From Mycolicibacterium mageritense (lineage in GTDB: Bacteria; Actinomycetota; Actinomycetes; Mycobacteriales; Mycobacteriaceae): a stretch of 64,000 nucleotides of DNA. Both the position numbers and the translations under genes were made by a program. The notes under the pieces were generated by a model, which ran no database searches, was not told the origin of the DNA, and was given only the letters and a program-made list of their open reading frames with translations. This document shows positions 29,427 to 38,342 of this stretch, in pieces (within the stretch, counting starts at the first letter, position 1; the number at the start of each line of letters is the position of its first letter). Where the stretch lies: assembly GCF_010727475.1 (NCBI RefSeq), contig NZ_AP022567.1:7942722-8006721 (forward strand), in the 5' to 3' direction.

Positions 29427-30239
29427 TCAGCCGGGCGGCGCGAGTGCGACGATGCGCTCAGCGCGTCGCAGCACCGGCGCGTCGACCATGAGCCCGTCGT
29501 ACTGGAAGACGCCACGTTCTCGGGCCGACCGGTCCAGCACCGCTCGCGCCCACACGACCTGCTCATCGGTCGGGGCGTAGCCCGCCCGGATGACAGCCAC
29601 CTGGGTCGGATGAATGGCGACCTTGGCGTCGAATCCGACGGCCACCGCATCGTCGGTCTCGGCCCGCAGCCCGTCGAGATCCTTGATGTCCAGGTACACC
29701 GAGTCGAGCGCGAATTTGCCGAACGCCTTGGCCGCCAGAAGGGCCTGTGAGCGGACATGCTGCGCGACGTCGCGGTAGCTGCCGTCGGGCCATCGATTGG
29801 CGGTGCCGCCGGTCACGGCGAACAGATCCTCGGCACCCCACATCACCGCGAACGCGTTGTCGGGCTGCACCAGCTGGACCACGTTGAGCGCGGCCAGCGG
29901 GGTCTCGACGAGAACCACCACATCCAGCGGCGCCAGCGCCCGCACCTGGTCGGGATGTTCGGACTTCGCCAACATCACCGTGGTGTAGTCGGTCGCCGCC
30001 ACGGCCTTCAGGTCGAGCGCATGATCGGCGGTGCCGGTGGGATTGACCCGCACGACGGTGCGGGCCGGGTCGAGCCGCGTGGCGATCAAGGCTTGCCGTG
30101 CGGCTTCGCGGTCCTTGGCCGCGACACCGTCCTCGAGATCGAGGATCACCACGTCAGCCGCCGCGGCCGCCTTCTCGAACCGCTCGGGCCGATCCGCGGG
30201 GCAGAACAGCCAGCCGGGGCCGGTATTCGCGATCGCCAC
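29427..30239 (-). CDS. citE: CitE-like beta-hydroxyacyl-CoA lyase
   Basis: A 270-residue TIM-barrel protein of the HpcH/HpaI-CitE family. Landmarks: LFCPADRPERFEKA near residue 12, VVILDLEDGVAAKDR near 32 (acidic metal ligand region), VRVNPTGTADH near 63, VVLVETPLAALNV near 115, WGAEDLFAVTGG near 138 and AIHPTQVAVI near 215. Its M. tuberculosis homologue Rv2498c is reported as a lyase acting on 3-hydroxy-3-methylglutaryl-CoA and citramalyl-CoA, which closes leucine catabolism and itaconate dissimilation; there is no citrate lyase partner here. GTG 30239 overlaps the preceding stop by 1 nt. Confidence 0.92.
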   Translation of the reverse strand: MAIANTGPGWLFCPADRPERFEKAAAAADVVILDLEDGVAAKDREAARQALIATRLDPARTVVRVNPTGTADHALDLKAVAATDYTTVMLAKSEHPDQVRALAPLDVVVLVETPLAALNVVQLVQPDNAFAVMWGAEDLFAVTGGTANRWPDGSYRDVAQHVRSQALLAAKAFGKFALDSVYLDIKDLDGLRAETDDAVAVGFDAKVAIHPTQVAVIRAGYAPTDEQVVWARAVLDRSARERGVFQYDGLMVDAPVLRRAERIVALAPPG

Positions 30240-30727
30240 TACGCCTCCTCTGCCGGACGCATGCGCACCATGGTCTTGCGCGACGCTGTCGCGACGACGT
30301 CGCCGTGCTGGTTGCGCCCGGTGTGCGCGAACGTGACGATGCCTTCCCCCGGGCGGCTCTTGGATGCGCGCTTCTCGGTGATCTCCGTTTCGGCGTAGAG
30401 CGTGTCGCCGTGGAAAAGCGGCTTGGGAAAGGCGATCTCGGAGAAGCCGAGGTTGCCGACGATGGTGCCTTGGGTCAGCTGGGCCACCGAGAGGCCGACC
30501 AGCGTCGACAGCGTGAACATCGAGTTGACCAGGCGGGCGTTGAACGGCGGCAGCGCGTCGGAGAACGCCGCGTCGAGGTGCAGCGCCTGGGTGTTCATGG
30601 TCAGCGTGGTGAACAGCACGTTGTCGGCCTCGGTGATGGTGCGACCCGGCCGGTGCAAGTAGCGCACGCCGATCTCGAACTCCTCGAACCACAGCCCGCG
30701 CTGCTCGATCACCCGCTTGTCGCTCAC
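30239..30727 (-). CDS. MaoC-like dehydratase (probable methylglutaconyl-CoA hydratase)
   Basis: A 162-residue hot-dog-fold protein: FEIGVRYLHRPGRTITEADN near residue 15 and LGFSEIAFPKPLFHGDTLYAETEI near 95 are the MaoC signature blocks. Homologue of Rv2499c. In this operon the expected step is hydration of 3-methylglutaconyl-CoA to HMG-CoA, between the AccA1-AccD1 carboxylase and the CitE lyase (inferred). The GTG start at 30727 overlaps fadE19 by 4 nt; the longer frame upstream is a shadow of fadE19. Confidence 0.88.
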   Translation of the reverse strand: MSDKRVIEQRGLWFEEFEIGVRYLHRPGRTITEADNVLFTTLTMNTQALHLDAAFSDALPPFNARLVNSMFTLSTLVGLSVAQLTQGTIVGNLGFSEIAFPKPLFHGDTLYAETEITEKRASKSRPGEGIVTFAHTGRNQHGDVVATASRKTMVRMRPAEEA

Positions 30728-31887
30728 AGACCGGCCTCCCGCGCGATCAGCATGAGCTGCACTTCGGTTGTGCCCTCGCCGATTTCCAGGATCTTGCTGT
30801 CGCGGTAGTGCCGCGCGACGGGGTACTCGTTCATGAAGCCGTAGCCGCCGAAGATCTGGGTGGCGTCGCGCGAGTTGTCCATCGCGGCCTCGCTCGACAC
30901 CAGCTTGGCCACGGCCGCGGCTTTCTTGAAAGGCTTGCCGGACAACATGAGTGCCGCGGCGTCGTAGTAGGCGGCACGTGCGGTGTGCGCGCGCGCTTCC
31001 ATCCTGGCGATCTTGAACGCGATCGCCTGGTAGGTGCCGATCTTGGCGCCGAACGCTTCCCGCTCCTTGGCGTAGCGCACGCATTCGTCCACACAGCCTT
31101 GCGCGACACCGACCGACAGCGCGGCGATCGCGATCCGGCCCTCGTCGAGGATGCGCAGGAAGTTGGCGTAGCCGCGGCCGCGCTCGCCGAGCAGGTTCTC
31201 GGCGGGCACGCGCACGTCGTCGAAGCTCAAGGGATGGGTGTCCGACGCGTTCCAGCCGACCTTGTTGTAGGCCGGCTCGGCCGTGAAGCCCTCGGTGGGC
31301 ACCGGCACCAGGATCGACGAGATCTCTTTTTTGCCACCGGCCTGCTCGTCCGTGACCGCGGTGACCGTCACCAGTTTCGTGATGTCGGTGCCGGAGTTGG
31401 TGATGAACTGCTTGGAGCCGTTGATCACCCAGCTGTCGCCGTCGAGCTTCGCGGTGGTCTTGGTGGCCCCCGCGTCGCTGCCGCCACCGGCCTCGGTCAG
31501 GCCGAACGCGCCGAGTGCCTTACCGCTGGCCAGCAGTGGCAGCCACTCCTGCTTCTGCGCCTCGTTGCCGAACCGGTACACCGGCATCGCGCCCAGCGAC
31601 ACGCCGGCCTCCAGTGTGATGGCCACGCTCTGGTCGACCTTGCCGAGTTCTTCGAGCGCGAGGCACAGCGCGAAGTAGTCCCCACCCATGCCGCCGTACT
31701 CCTCGGGGAACGGCAGGCCGAACAGGCCCATGTCGGCCATGCCCGCGACGACCTCGTACGGAAACGAGTGTTCTTCGTCGTGTTTGGCGCTCACCGGCGC
31801 GACCACGCTCTGGGCGAAGTCGCGGACGGTCTTGGCCAATTGCTCGTAGTGGTCGGGCAGCGTTCCGGTCGACAAAAAGTCGCTCAT
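30724..31887 (-). CDS. fadE19: Acyl-CoA dehydrogenase FadE19
   Basis: A 387-residue flavoprotein acyl-CoA dehydrogenase: FGLTEAGGGSDAGATKT near residue 125 (FAD contacts), DSWVINGSKQFITNS near 150, catalytic Glu in the IFGGYGFMNEYPVARHYRDSKILEIGEGTTEVQ block near 355. Homologue of Rv2500c; by context it oxidises isovaleryl-CoA or a similar branched acyl-CoA. ATG 31887 overlaps accA1 by 4 nt (ATGA). Confidence 0.93.
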   Translation of the reverse strand: MSDFLSTGTLPDHYEQLAKTVRDFAQSVVAPVSAKHDEEHSFPYEVVAGMADMGLFGLPFPEEYGGMGGDYFALCLALEELGKVDQSVAITLEAGVSLGAMPVYRFGNEAQKQEWLPLLASGKALGAFGLTEAGGGSDAGATKTTAKLDGDSWVINGSKQFITNSGTDITKLVTVTAVTDEQAGGKKEISSILVPVPTEGFTAEPAYNKVGWNASDTHPLSFDDVRVPAENLLGERGRGYANFLRILDEGRIAIAALSVGVAQGCVDECVRYAKEREAFGAKIGTYQAIAFKIARMEARAHTARAAYYDAAALMLSGKPFKKAAAVAKLVSSEAAMDNSRDATQIFGGYGFMNEYPVARHYRDSKILEIGEGTTEVQLMLIAREAGL

Positions 31888-33884
31888 GATTCGTTCTCCT
31901 GTGTGTGAGCGGTGATTCGGGCCAGCGGCTGACCCACCTTGACCTGGTCGCCGACGGCGACGAGAAGTTCGGCCACGCCGTCGACGGGTGCGGTGAGTGC
32001 GTGTTCCATCTTCATGGCCTCGACGGTCACGACGACGGTTCCCGCGGCGATCTCGCTGCCGTCGTCGACGCCAACGGCGACAACGGATCCCGGCATGGGG
32101 CTGACGAGCTCGGCGTCGCCGCTGTGCTCGTCGTCGGGACGCACGGGCGCTTCGCGGACCTCGTCCACGAACCACGTGCGGCCACCGCCGGAGAGCCAGA
32201 CGCGGCCATCGGTGGTCGCGGTCAGATACTCGGTGCGCAGGCCGTCGAGTGTGACGGCGAACCGGTCCCCGGCGAAAGCGACGCTGACGGTGTGGGTTTC
32301 GCCGTGTTCGACGGTCGCGACCGCGTCACCCGGGCTGCCTGTGAGGTACACGTGATCGGTTCGGTCGCCTGCGGACAGCCGGAAGGTGGCGGGCGCCCGT
32401 TCCCCTGTCCGCCAGCCCGACGGCACCTCCCACACGCTGTTGCCGGCCGCCGACCAGTGCCGAATCCACTGGTATGCCGCCGCGGCGATCAGTTCCCGGT
32501 CTCCGGCCGGCGCCGCCGCGAATTCGGGGGCGCGGCGGTCCAGCAGACCGGTGTCGAGCCGGCCCGCCACGACGTCGGGGTCGGCGATGAGAAAGCGCAG
32601 GAACTCGATGTTGGTGGTGACACCCAGTACCGCGGTGTCCGCCAGCGCCCGGTCCAGCCGGTGCAGCGCCGCTGCCCGATCCCCCGCGTAGGCGATCACC
32701 TTCGACAGCATCGGGTCGTAGTCACTGCCGACGACCGTGCCCGCGGCGAGCCCGGAATCCACCCGCACCCCGGCGCCCACGGGCTCACCAAGGCCGAGCA
32801 CCGGTCCGCCGGTGGGCAGGAACCCTGCGGCGGGATCTTCGGCGTACACGCGGGCCTCCACGGCGTGCCCGGACAACACGATGTCGTCCTGGCCGAGCGT
32901 CAGCTTTTCCCCCGCCGCGATGCGAATCTGCTGTTCCACCAGATCGATACCGGTGACCATCTCGGTCACCGGATGTTCCACCTGCAGCCGGGTGTTCATC
33001 TCCATGAAGAAGAACTCATCGGGTTGGTCGGCCGAGACGATGAACTCCACCGTGCCCGCGCCGGTGTAGTCGACACTACGCGCGGTGTCGCACGCGGCCG
33101 CACCGATCCGGGCCCGGGCCTCGGCGTCCAGCAGCGGCGATGGCGCCTCCTCGATCACCTTCTGGTGCCTGCGCTGCAGGCTGCATTCACGCTCACCCAG
33201 GTGGATCACGTTGCCGTGGGCGTCGGCGAGCACCTGAACCTCGATGTGGCGGGGCCGCAGCACGAACCGTTCCAGGAACAACGTGTCGTCGCCGAACGCG
33301 GCGCCGGCCTCGCGGCGCGCACTGACCAGCGCGGCAGGCAGTTCGCCGGCGTCGTGTACGACGCGCATACCCTTGCCGCCGCCCCCCGCGGACGGCTTGA
33401 CCAGCACGGGGAATCCCACGTCGGGAGCCCCGGCGATCAGGTCGTCGTCGGTCAGGCCCGGGCGCGAAATCCCCGGTACGACAGGGACGCCGAATGCCGA
33501 CACCGCGGCCTTGGCGGCGATCTTGTCGCCCATCGTGGCGATCGCGCCGGCAGGTGGCCCGATGAACACGATGCCCGCATCCTGTAGCGCTGCCGCGAAT
33601 TCGGCATTCTCCGAAAGGAATCCGTACCCCGGATGCACGGCCTGGGCGCCCGTGCGGCGGGCCGCGGCCACGACGGCTGCGATGTCGAGATAGCTCTGCC
33701 GGGCGGCCGCCGGGCCGATGCACACCGCGACGTCGGCCTCGGTCACGTGCCTGGCCCCGGCATCGGCCTCGCTGAAGACCGCGACCGAGCGGATCCCCAT
33801 GGCCCGCAGCGTGCGGATGACCCGCACGGCGATCTCACCGCGGTTGGCAACGAGGACTGTGTCGAACAATGAGTCTGTCATCAT
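31884..33884 (-). CDS. accA1: Biotin carboxylase/carrier alpha subunit of methylcrotonyl-CoA carboxylase
   Basis: A 666-residue biotin-dependent carboxylase alpha chain. Biotin carboxylase: FDTVLVANRGEIAVRVIRTL at the start, KPSAGGGGKGMRVV near 165 (ATP loop), MEMNTRLQVEHPVTEMVTGIDLV near 285; biotin carrier domain at the end with biotinylated Lys in VTVEAMKMEHAL near 630. With AccD1 it carboxylates 3-methylcrotonyl-CoA in leucine catabolism. Start ATG 33884 directly abuts or overlaps the accD1 TGA (a GTG at 33887 is also possible). Homologue of Rv2501c. Confidence 0.95.
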   Translation of the reverse strand: MMTDSLFDTVLVANRGEIAVRVIRTLRAMGIRSVAVFSEADAGARHVTEADVAVCIGPAAARQSYLDIAAVVAAARRTGAQAVHPGYGFLSENAEFAAALQDAGIVFIGPPAGAIATMGDKIAAKAAVSAFGVPVVPGISRPGLTDDDLIAGAPDVGFPVLVKPSAGGGGKGMRVVHDAGELPAALVSARREAGAAFGDDTLFLERFVLRPRHIEVQVLADAHGNVIHLGERECSLQRRHQKVIEEAPSPLLDAEARARIGAAACDTARSVDYTGAGTVEFIVSADQPDEFFFMEMNTRLQVEHPVTEMVTGIDLVEQQIRIAAGEKLTLGQDDIVLSGHAVEARVYAEDPAAGFLPTGGPVLGLGEPVGAGVRVDSGLAAGTVVGSDYDPMLSKVIAYAGDRAAALHRLDRALADTAVLGVTTNIEFLRFLIADPDVVAGRLDTGLLDRRAPEFAAAPAGDRELIAAAAYQWIRHWSAAGNSVWEVPSGWRTGERAPATFRLSAGDRTDHVYLTGSPGDAVATVEHGETHTVSVAFAGDRFAVTLDGLRTEYLTATTDGRVWLSGGGRTWFVDEVREAPVRPDDEHSGDAELVSPMPGSVVAVGVDDGSEIAAGTVVVTVEAMKMEHALTAPVDGVAELLVAVGDQVKVGQPLARITAHTQENES

Positions 33885-35437
33885 CACATCCGGAATACGC
33901 CATAGGAGACCGGCTCGAGCGGAGCCTGGCCTACAACCGAAAGAGCAAGTCCAAGAACAGTTCTGGTGTCAGCAGGGTCGATCACACCGTCGTCCCAGAG
34001 CCGTGCGGTCGAATAGTACGGGTTGCCCTGGTGCTCGTACTGAGCGCGGATCGGCGCCTTGAACTCCTCGACCTGCTCGTCGGTCATGTCGCCGCGCACG
34101 GTCGCCAGTACAGAAGCGGCCTGTTCCCCGCCCATCACCGAGATCCGCGCGTTGGGCCACATCCACAGGAACCGCGGAGAGTATGCCCGGCCGCACATCG
34201 AATAGTTGCCCGCGCCGTAGGAACCACCGATCACCACGGTCAGCTTGGGCACCCGTGCGCAGGCCACCGCCGTGACCATCTTGGCGCCGTGCTTGGCGAT
34301 GCCGCCCGCCTCGTAGTCACGCCCCACCATGAAGCCCGAGATGTTCTGCAGGAACAGCAGCGGCGTCTTGCGCTTGTCGCACAGCTCTATGAAATGCGCA
34401 CCCTTGAGCGCGGATTCACCGAACAGCACGCCGTTGTTGGCGATGATGCCGACCGGATGCCCGTGGATGCGCGCGAATCCGGTGACCAGCGTGGTGCCGT
34501 ATTCGGCCTTGAACTCGGTGAAGTTCCCGCCGTCGACGATGCGGGTGATGACCTCGTGCACGTCGTAGGGCACCCGGGCGTCGACCGGCACCACGTCGTA
34601 GAGCTCGTCCTGATCGGCCACGGCGTCGACGGTCGGGGTGACCTGCCACGGCGGCGGGTCGGCGGGCCCGAGGGTCGCGACGATGTTGCGCACGATCCGC
34701 AGCGCGTCGCGGTCGTCGTGGGCGAGATGGTCTGTCACGCCGGAGGTCTTCGAGTGCAGATCCCCGCCACCAAGCTCCTCGGCGGTCACCACTTCCCCCG
34801 TCGCGGCCTTGACCAGCGGCGGGCCGCCCAAGAAGATCGTGCCCTGATTGCGCACGATCACGGCTTCGTCGCTCATCGCGGGCACGTATGCGCCACCTGC
34901 GGTACACGAACCCAGCACGGCGGCGATCTGCGCGATGCCTGCCGCGCTCATGGTCGCCTGGTTGTAGAAGATCCGGCCGAAGTGCTCGCGGTCCGGGAAC
35001 ACCTCGTCCTGCCGCGGCAGGAACGCGCCGCCGGAATCGACGAGATAGATGCACGGCAGGCGATTCTGCAGGGCGATCTCTTGCGCCCGCAGATGCTTCT
35101 TGACCGTGATCGGGTAGTACGTACCACCTTTGACCGTCGCGTCGTTGGCGACGATGAGGCATTCCCGGCCGGAGACGCGCCCGATGCCCGCGATCATGCC
35201 GGCACCCGGGCACTCGTCGTCGTACATGCCGTTGGCGGCCAGCGGCGCGATCTCCAAAAACGGACTGCCCGGATCGAGCAGGCCGTCGACGCGGTCCCGC
35301 GGCAACAGCTTGCCGCGGCTCACATGACGCTCCCTGGCCCGCTGCGAACCCCCGAGGGCCGCGGTGGCGAGTTTGGTGCGCAACTGCTCGACCAAGGCCA
35401 GATGCTCGTCACGGTGCGATGACAATGTCGGCTCCAT
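33884..35437 (-). CDS. accD1: Carboxyltransferase beta subunit of methylcrotonyl-CoA carboxylase
   Basis: A 517-residue carboxyltransferase: GGTYYPITVKKHLRAQEIA near residue 120, YLVDSGGAFLPRQDEVFPD near 145 (typical of the methylcrotonyl rather than propionyl enzymes), FFQ-type and KGAHFIELC near 355, VIGGSYGAGNYSMCGRAYSPRF near 425 and WPNARISVMGGEQAASVL near 450. Homologue of Rv2502c. It is the promoter-proximal gene of the accD1-accA1-fadE19-maoC-citE(-bkdABC) chain and is divergent from the TetR regulator, 71 bp away. Confidence 0.95.
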   Translation of the reverse strand: MEPTLSSHRDEHLALVEQLRTKLATAALGGSQRARERHVSRGKLLPRDRVDGLLDPGSPFLEIAPLAANGMYDDECPGAGMIAGIGRVSGRECLIVANDATVKGGTYYPITVKKHLRAQEIALQNRLPCIYLVDSGGAFLPRQDEVFPDREHFGRIFYNQATMSAAGIAQIAAVLGSCTAGGAYVPAMSDEAVIVRNQGTIFLGGPPLVKAATGEVVTAEELGGGDLHSKTSGVTDHLAHDDRDALRIVRNIVATLGPADPPPWQVTPTVDAVADQDELYDVVPVDARVPYDVHEVITRIVDGGNFTEFKAEYGTTLVTGFARIHGHPVGIIANNGVLFGESALKGAHFIELCDKRKTPLLFLQNISGFMVGRDYEAGGIAKHGAKMVTAVACARVPKLTVVIGGSYGAGNYSMCGRAYSPRFLWMWPNARISVMGGEQAASVLATVRGDMTDEQVEEFKAPIRAQYEHQGNPYYSTARLWDDGVIDPADTRTVLGLALSVVGQAPLEPVSYGVFRM

Positions 35438-35441
35438 TTGA

Positions 35442-35482
35442 GTTAATGACGACTAACTCGTGGTATGTTAGTCACCATTAAC
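35442..35482. promoter_or_regulatory. Palindromic operator between accD1 and the TetR gene
   Basis: Arms GTTAATGACGACTAAC (35442-35457) and GTTAGTCACCATTAAC (35467-35482) are inverted copies with two mismatches and a 9-bp spacer. The element lies 5 bp before accD1 and 27 bp before the regulator, where it can block both promoters. TetR proteins bind such palindromes; binding by the adjacent regulator is inferred and fits the reported autoregulation of BkaR (Rv2506). Confidence 0.8.
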
Positions 35483-35508
35483 CGAGTTGTCTACCCTCCG
35501 GAGGCGCC

Positions 35509-36114
35509 ATGTCCACCAGCGCCGTCACCCGTCGCAGCCAGGCCAAGTCCGACCGCCGCAGCCAGCTGATCGCCGCCGCCGAACGCCTCGTGGCCGAGCG
35601 GGGCTACCTCGCGGTGCGCCTGGAGGACATCGGCGCAGCCGTCGGCGTCAGCGGCCCCGCGATCTACCGGCACTTCCCCAACAAGGAAGCCCTGCTCGTC
35701 GAACTCCTCGTGGGCATCAGCACCCGGCTGCTGGCCGGCGCACGCGCCGTCGTCGAGCAGACCGACGACCCGGCCGAGGCGCTCGACGGCCTTGTCGATT
35801 TCCACCTGGACTTCGCGTTCGGCGAATCCGACCTGATCCGCATCCAGGACCGCGACCTGAGCCATCTGCCGGAGTCCGCGAAGCGACAGGTGCGCCGGTC
35901 CCAGCGGCAGTACGTCGAGATATGGGTGTCGGTGCTGACCCGGCTGCATCCGCAGCTGCCCGAGGACGACGCAAGGGTCATGGCGCACGCCACCTTCGGT
36001 CTGCTGAACTCGACCCCTCACAGCGTGAAACCGGCTGCCCCCAAAGCACAGTCACGTGCGGTGCTGCGCCGCATGACGTTGGCGGCGCTCACCGCGTCGC
36101 ACGAGCCCGCGTGA
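35509..36114 (+). CDS. bkaR: TetR-family repressor of branched-chain keto acid catabolism (BkaR-like)
   Basis: A 201-residue TetR regulator. The N-terminal helix-turn-helix is clear (RRSQLIAAAERLVAERGYLAVRLEDIGAAVGVSGPAIYRHFPNKEALL, residues about 15-65, shown here as the region not a motif); the C-terminal ligand domain is helical with LVDFHLDFAFGESDLIRIQDRDLSHLP. Homologue of Rv2506, described as controlling the adjacent keto acid genes. ATG 35509 has GGAGGCG upstream. The ligand is not visible from sequence. Confidence 0.9.
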   Translation: MSTSAVTRRSQAKSDRRSQLIAAAERLVAERGYLAVRLEDIGAAVGVSGPAIYRHFPNKEALLVELLVGISTRLLAGARAVVEQTDDPAEALDGLVDFHLDFAFGESDLIRIQDRDLSHLPESAKRQVRRSQRQYVEIWVSVLTRLHPQLPEDDARVMAHATFGLLNSTPHSVKPAAPKAQSRAVLRRMTLAALTASHEPA

Positions 36115-36234
36115 CGCACTGCGTCATCGATTCGATCAGGTGTGCGAACACCTCGTGCGCACCATCGAGCCCTCAGGGCTGCAACGACGGCACACTGAGC
36201 AGGCGCACAGGTACCCTGCAGCCATGAGGTGGGC

Positions 36235-37023
36235 ATGACGGAATCACCACGCCGCGAAGGGTCCGAGCCGACTCAACCCCTTGGTGGCGGCTATCCCGTG
36301 GACTATCCGGATCCGGCGTACGCGAACCAGCCGTACAACCCGGCGTATCCGGCCGTGCCCAATGCCGGGCCCACCGCGGGAACCAATCCCACCCAGCAAC
36401 TGCCGCCGTATGCCCCGTACGGGTACGACGCCAACACGAGCTCCCAGTACGGGGCGGGGTATCAACCCCCGGGCAGCCCGCCACCGCCGCCCGAGCCCGA
36501 CGACGACGGCCCGCGCCCGTGGCTGTGGATATTGGCCGGAGTCGCGGTGCTCGTGGTGGTCGGCCTGGTCATCGCGCTCGTCATCGCCAACAGCTCCCGG
36601 CAGGAAACCGTGGTGGCCCCGCAGCCGGTGACCCCCGAACCCAGTCCGACGAGGACCACCACGGCCCCGCCGACCACGTCGCGCTCACCACGGCCGGTGC
36701 CGGTGCCCCCGTCAACGTCGCCGACCACGCCGACCACCCCCGGCGCCACCGAGACTGTCACCTACGAGGTGGCCGGTGACGGGCGCGCGATCAACATCAC
36801 CTACGTCGACAGCGGCAACATGCTGCAGACCGAGTTCAACGTCATCCTGCCGTGGAGCAAGCAGGTCGAACTGCCCGAGCCGGCCACCCAGACCGCGAGC
36901 GTCAGCGTCATCAACTTCGGTCCCGAGGTCACCTGCACCGTGTCGGTCAACGGCGTCGAGACGCAGCACCAGACCGGTACGGGGTTGACGGTCTGTGTGG
37001 GCGAAGGCGGACCGCCGCGTTAG
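36235..37023 (+). CDS. Pro-rich membrane protein with MmpS-like outer domain (Rv2507-like)
   Basis: A 262-residue protein: Pro/Tyr-rich cytoplasmic part (residues 1-95), one membrane helix (WLWILAGVAVLVVVGLVIALVIA, about 97-119), Thr/Pro-rich spacer and an outer domain starting at TVTYEVAGDGRAINITYVDSG that resembles the MmpS/DUF4333-like beta fold with two cysteines (VTCTVSVN, TVCVGEG). It matches Rv2507 in place and design. Start ATG 36235; a GTG 6 bp upstream is an alternative. Function unknown. Confidence 0.8.
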   Translation: MTESPRREGSEPTQPLGGGYPVDYPDPAYANQPYNPAYPAVPNAGPTAGTNPTQQLPPYAPYGYDANTSSQYGAGYQPPGSPPPPPEPDDDGPRPWLWILAGVAVLVVVGLVIALVIANSSRQETVVAPQPVTPEPSPTRTTTAPPTTSRSPRPVPVPPSTSPTTPTTPGATETVTYEVAGDGRAINITYVDSGNMLQTEFNVILPWSKQVELPEPATQTASVSVINFGPEVTCTVSVNGVETQHQTGTGLTVCVGEGGPPR

Positions 37024-38309
37024 TCGCGCACCAGGTGCGGCACACGCACCGCGAGCATCCCGGCCAGCCCCAGCGCGAGCACGACGCACAATCCGCCCAT
37101 GCCGGCGCGGTCGGTGCCGAACAGGTCGATGAACGTGAAGAACAGCCACGGCGCGAGGAATGAGGCCGCGCGGCCGACGGTCGTGTAGAGCCCGAACGCC
37201 ACACCCTCTTTGCCGTCGGCGGTGATCCGCAGCATGAGCGTGCGGGCCGAGGACAGCGTCGGCCCGATGAACAGGCACAGCAGCAGACCACACACCCAGA
37301 ACGCCACCGGGCCCGACAGTGTCAGCAGCGTCATGCCGACGATGATCAGGCAGACCAGCGATCCGACGATGACGGGTTTGGAACCCACCCGGTCGTCGAG
37401 CAGGCCCCCGCTGACGGCGCCGAGCGCGGCGATCACACAAGCGCTCATCCCGAACAGCAACACATCGGCCTCGGAGATGCCGTACACGTTGACGCCCAGC
37501 ACCGCGCCGAACGCGAACACGCCGGCCAGCCCATCGCGGAACACCGCGCTTGCCAACAGGTAGTACACGACGTTGCGGTCGCGTTGCCATTCGCCGCGGA
37601 TCTCGGCCCACAGCCTGCGATAGGCGCCGATGAGGCCGACCCGATCGGCCGGGCCGACGGCAGGCACCCGCGGAACCACCACGAACACCGGCAGCGCGAA
37701 CAACAGGAACCAGACGGCGGTGAGCAGCATCACGGCGCGCACGTTCTGCCCGTCTTCGGCCGGGATCCCCAGTAGCCCGCGGCTGTCCCCGTCGCCCGCG
37801 ATGAAACCGACGTAGGCCAGCATCAGCAGCACCACACTGCCCGCATAGCCCAACGCCAGGCCGAGCCCCGAAATCCGCCCAGACGTGTCCGGCGTGGACA
37901 ACTGCCGCAGCATCGCGTTGTACGGGACCGTGGCCAGCTCGTTACAGGCCGCGGTGCACGCCAAAAGCACCAGTCCCGGCAACAGATAGCGGTAGTCGTC
38001 GCGGATCAGGGTCATGGCCGACGTCAGCACCACCGCCGCACCGGTCATCACGGCCAGCACCCGCCGCCTGCGCTGCGGTGCGTCGACCCAGATTCCGGTG
38101 ACCGGCGCCAGCAGGGCCACCGCGAGACCCGCGACGGTCATGGCCCGGCCCAGCCAACTGGCGGGCGTGGTGTCGCCGGGGAGGTCCGATCCGACACTCC
38201 CGGTCAGGTACACCGAGAACACAAAAGTCACGACGATTGCGTTCAGGCCGGTAGCGCCGCAGTCCCACAAAGCCCAAGCAAGCACCCGTGCACGCCCGGG
38301 GTTGGTCAT
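37020..38309 (-). CDS. MFS transporter, Atg22/UMF1-like
   Basis: A 429-residue protein with about 12 membrane helices. It starts ARVLAWALWDCGATGLNAIVVTFVFSVYL, the mark of the UMF1/Atg22 branch of the major facilitator superfamily, and has a long central loop (about residues 185-215) and a second half beginning YYLLASAVFRDGLAGVF. Substrate unknown; some relatives export amino acids. Homologue of Rv2508c. ATG 38309 chosen for the helix start; it is convergent with the Rv2507-like gene and overlaps its end by 4 nt. Confidence 0.85.
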   Translation of the reverse strand: MTNPGRARVLAWALWDCGATGLNAIVVTFVFSVYLTGSVGSDLPGDTTPASWLGRAMTVAGLAVALLAPVTGIWVDAPQRRRRVLAVMTGAAVVLTSAMTLIRDDYRYLLPGLVLLACTAACNELATVPYNAMLRQLSTPDTSGRISGLGLALGYAGSVVLLMLAYVGFIAGDGDSRGLLGIPAEDGQNVRAVMLLTAVWFLLFALPVFVVVPRVPAVGPADRVGLIGAYRRLWAEIRGEWQRDRNVVYYLLASAVFRDGLAGVFAFGAVLGVNVYGISEADVLLFGMSACVIAALGAVSGGLLDDRVGSKPVIVGSLVCLIIVGMTLLTLSGPVAFWVCGLLLCLFIGPTLSSARTLMLRITADGKEGVAFGLYTTVGRAASFLAPWLFFTFIDLFGTDRAGMGGLCVVLALGLAGMLAVRVPHLVRD

Positions 38310-38342
38310 GACCGACACCCTATGGCTTCTACGATTGCGACC

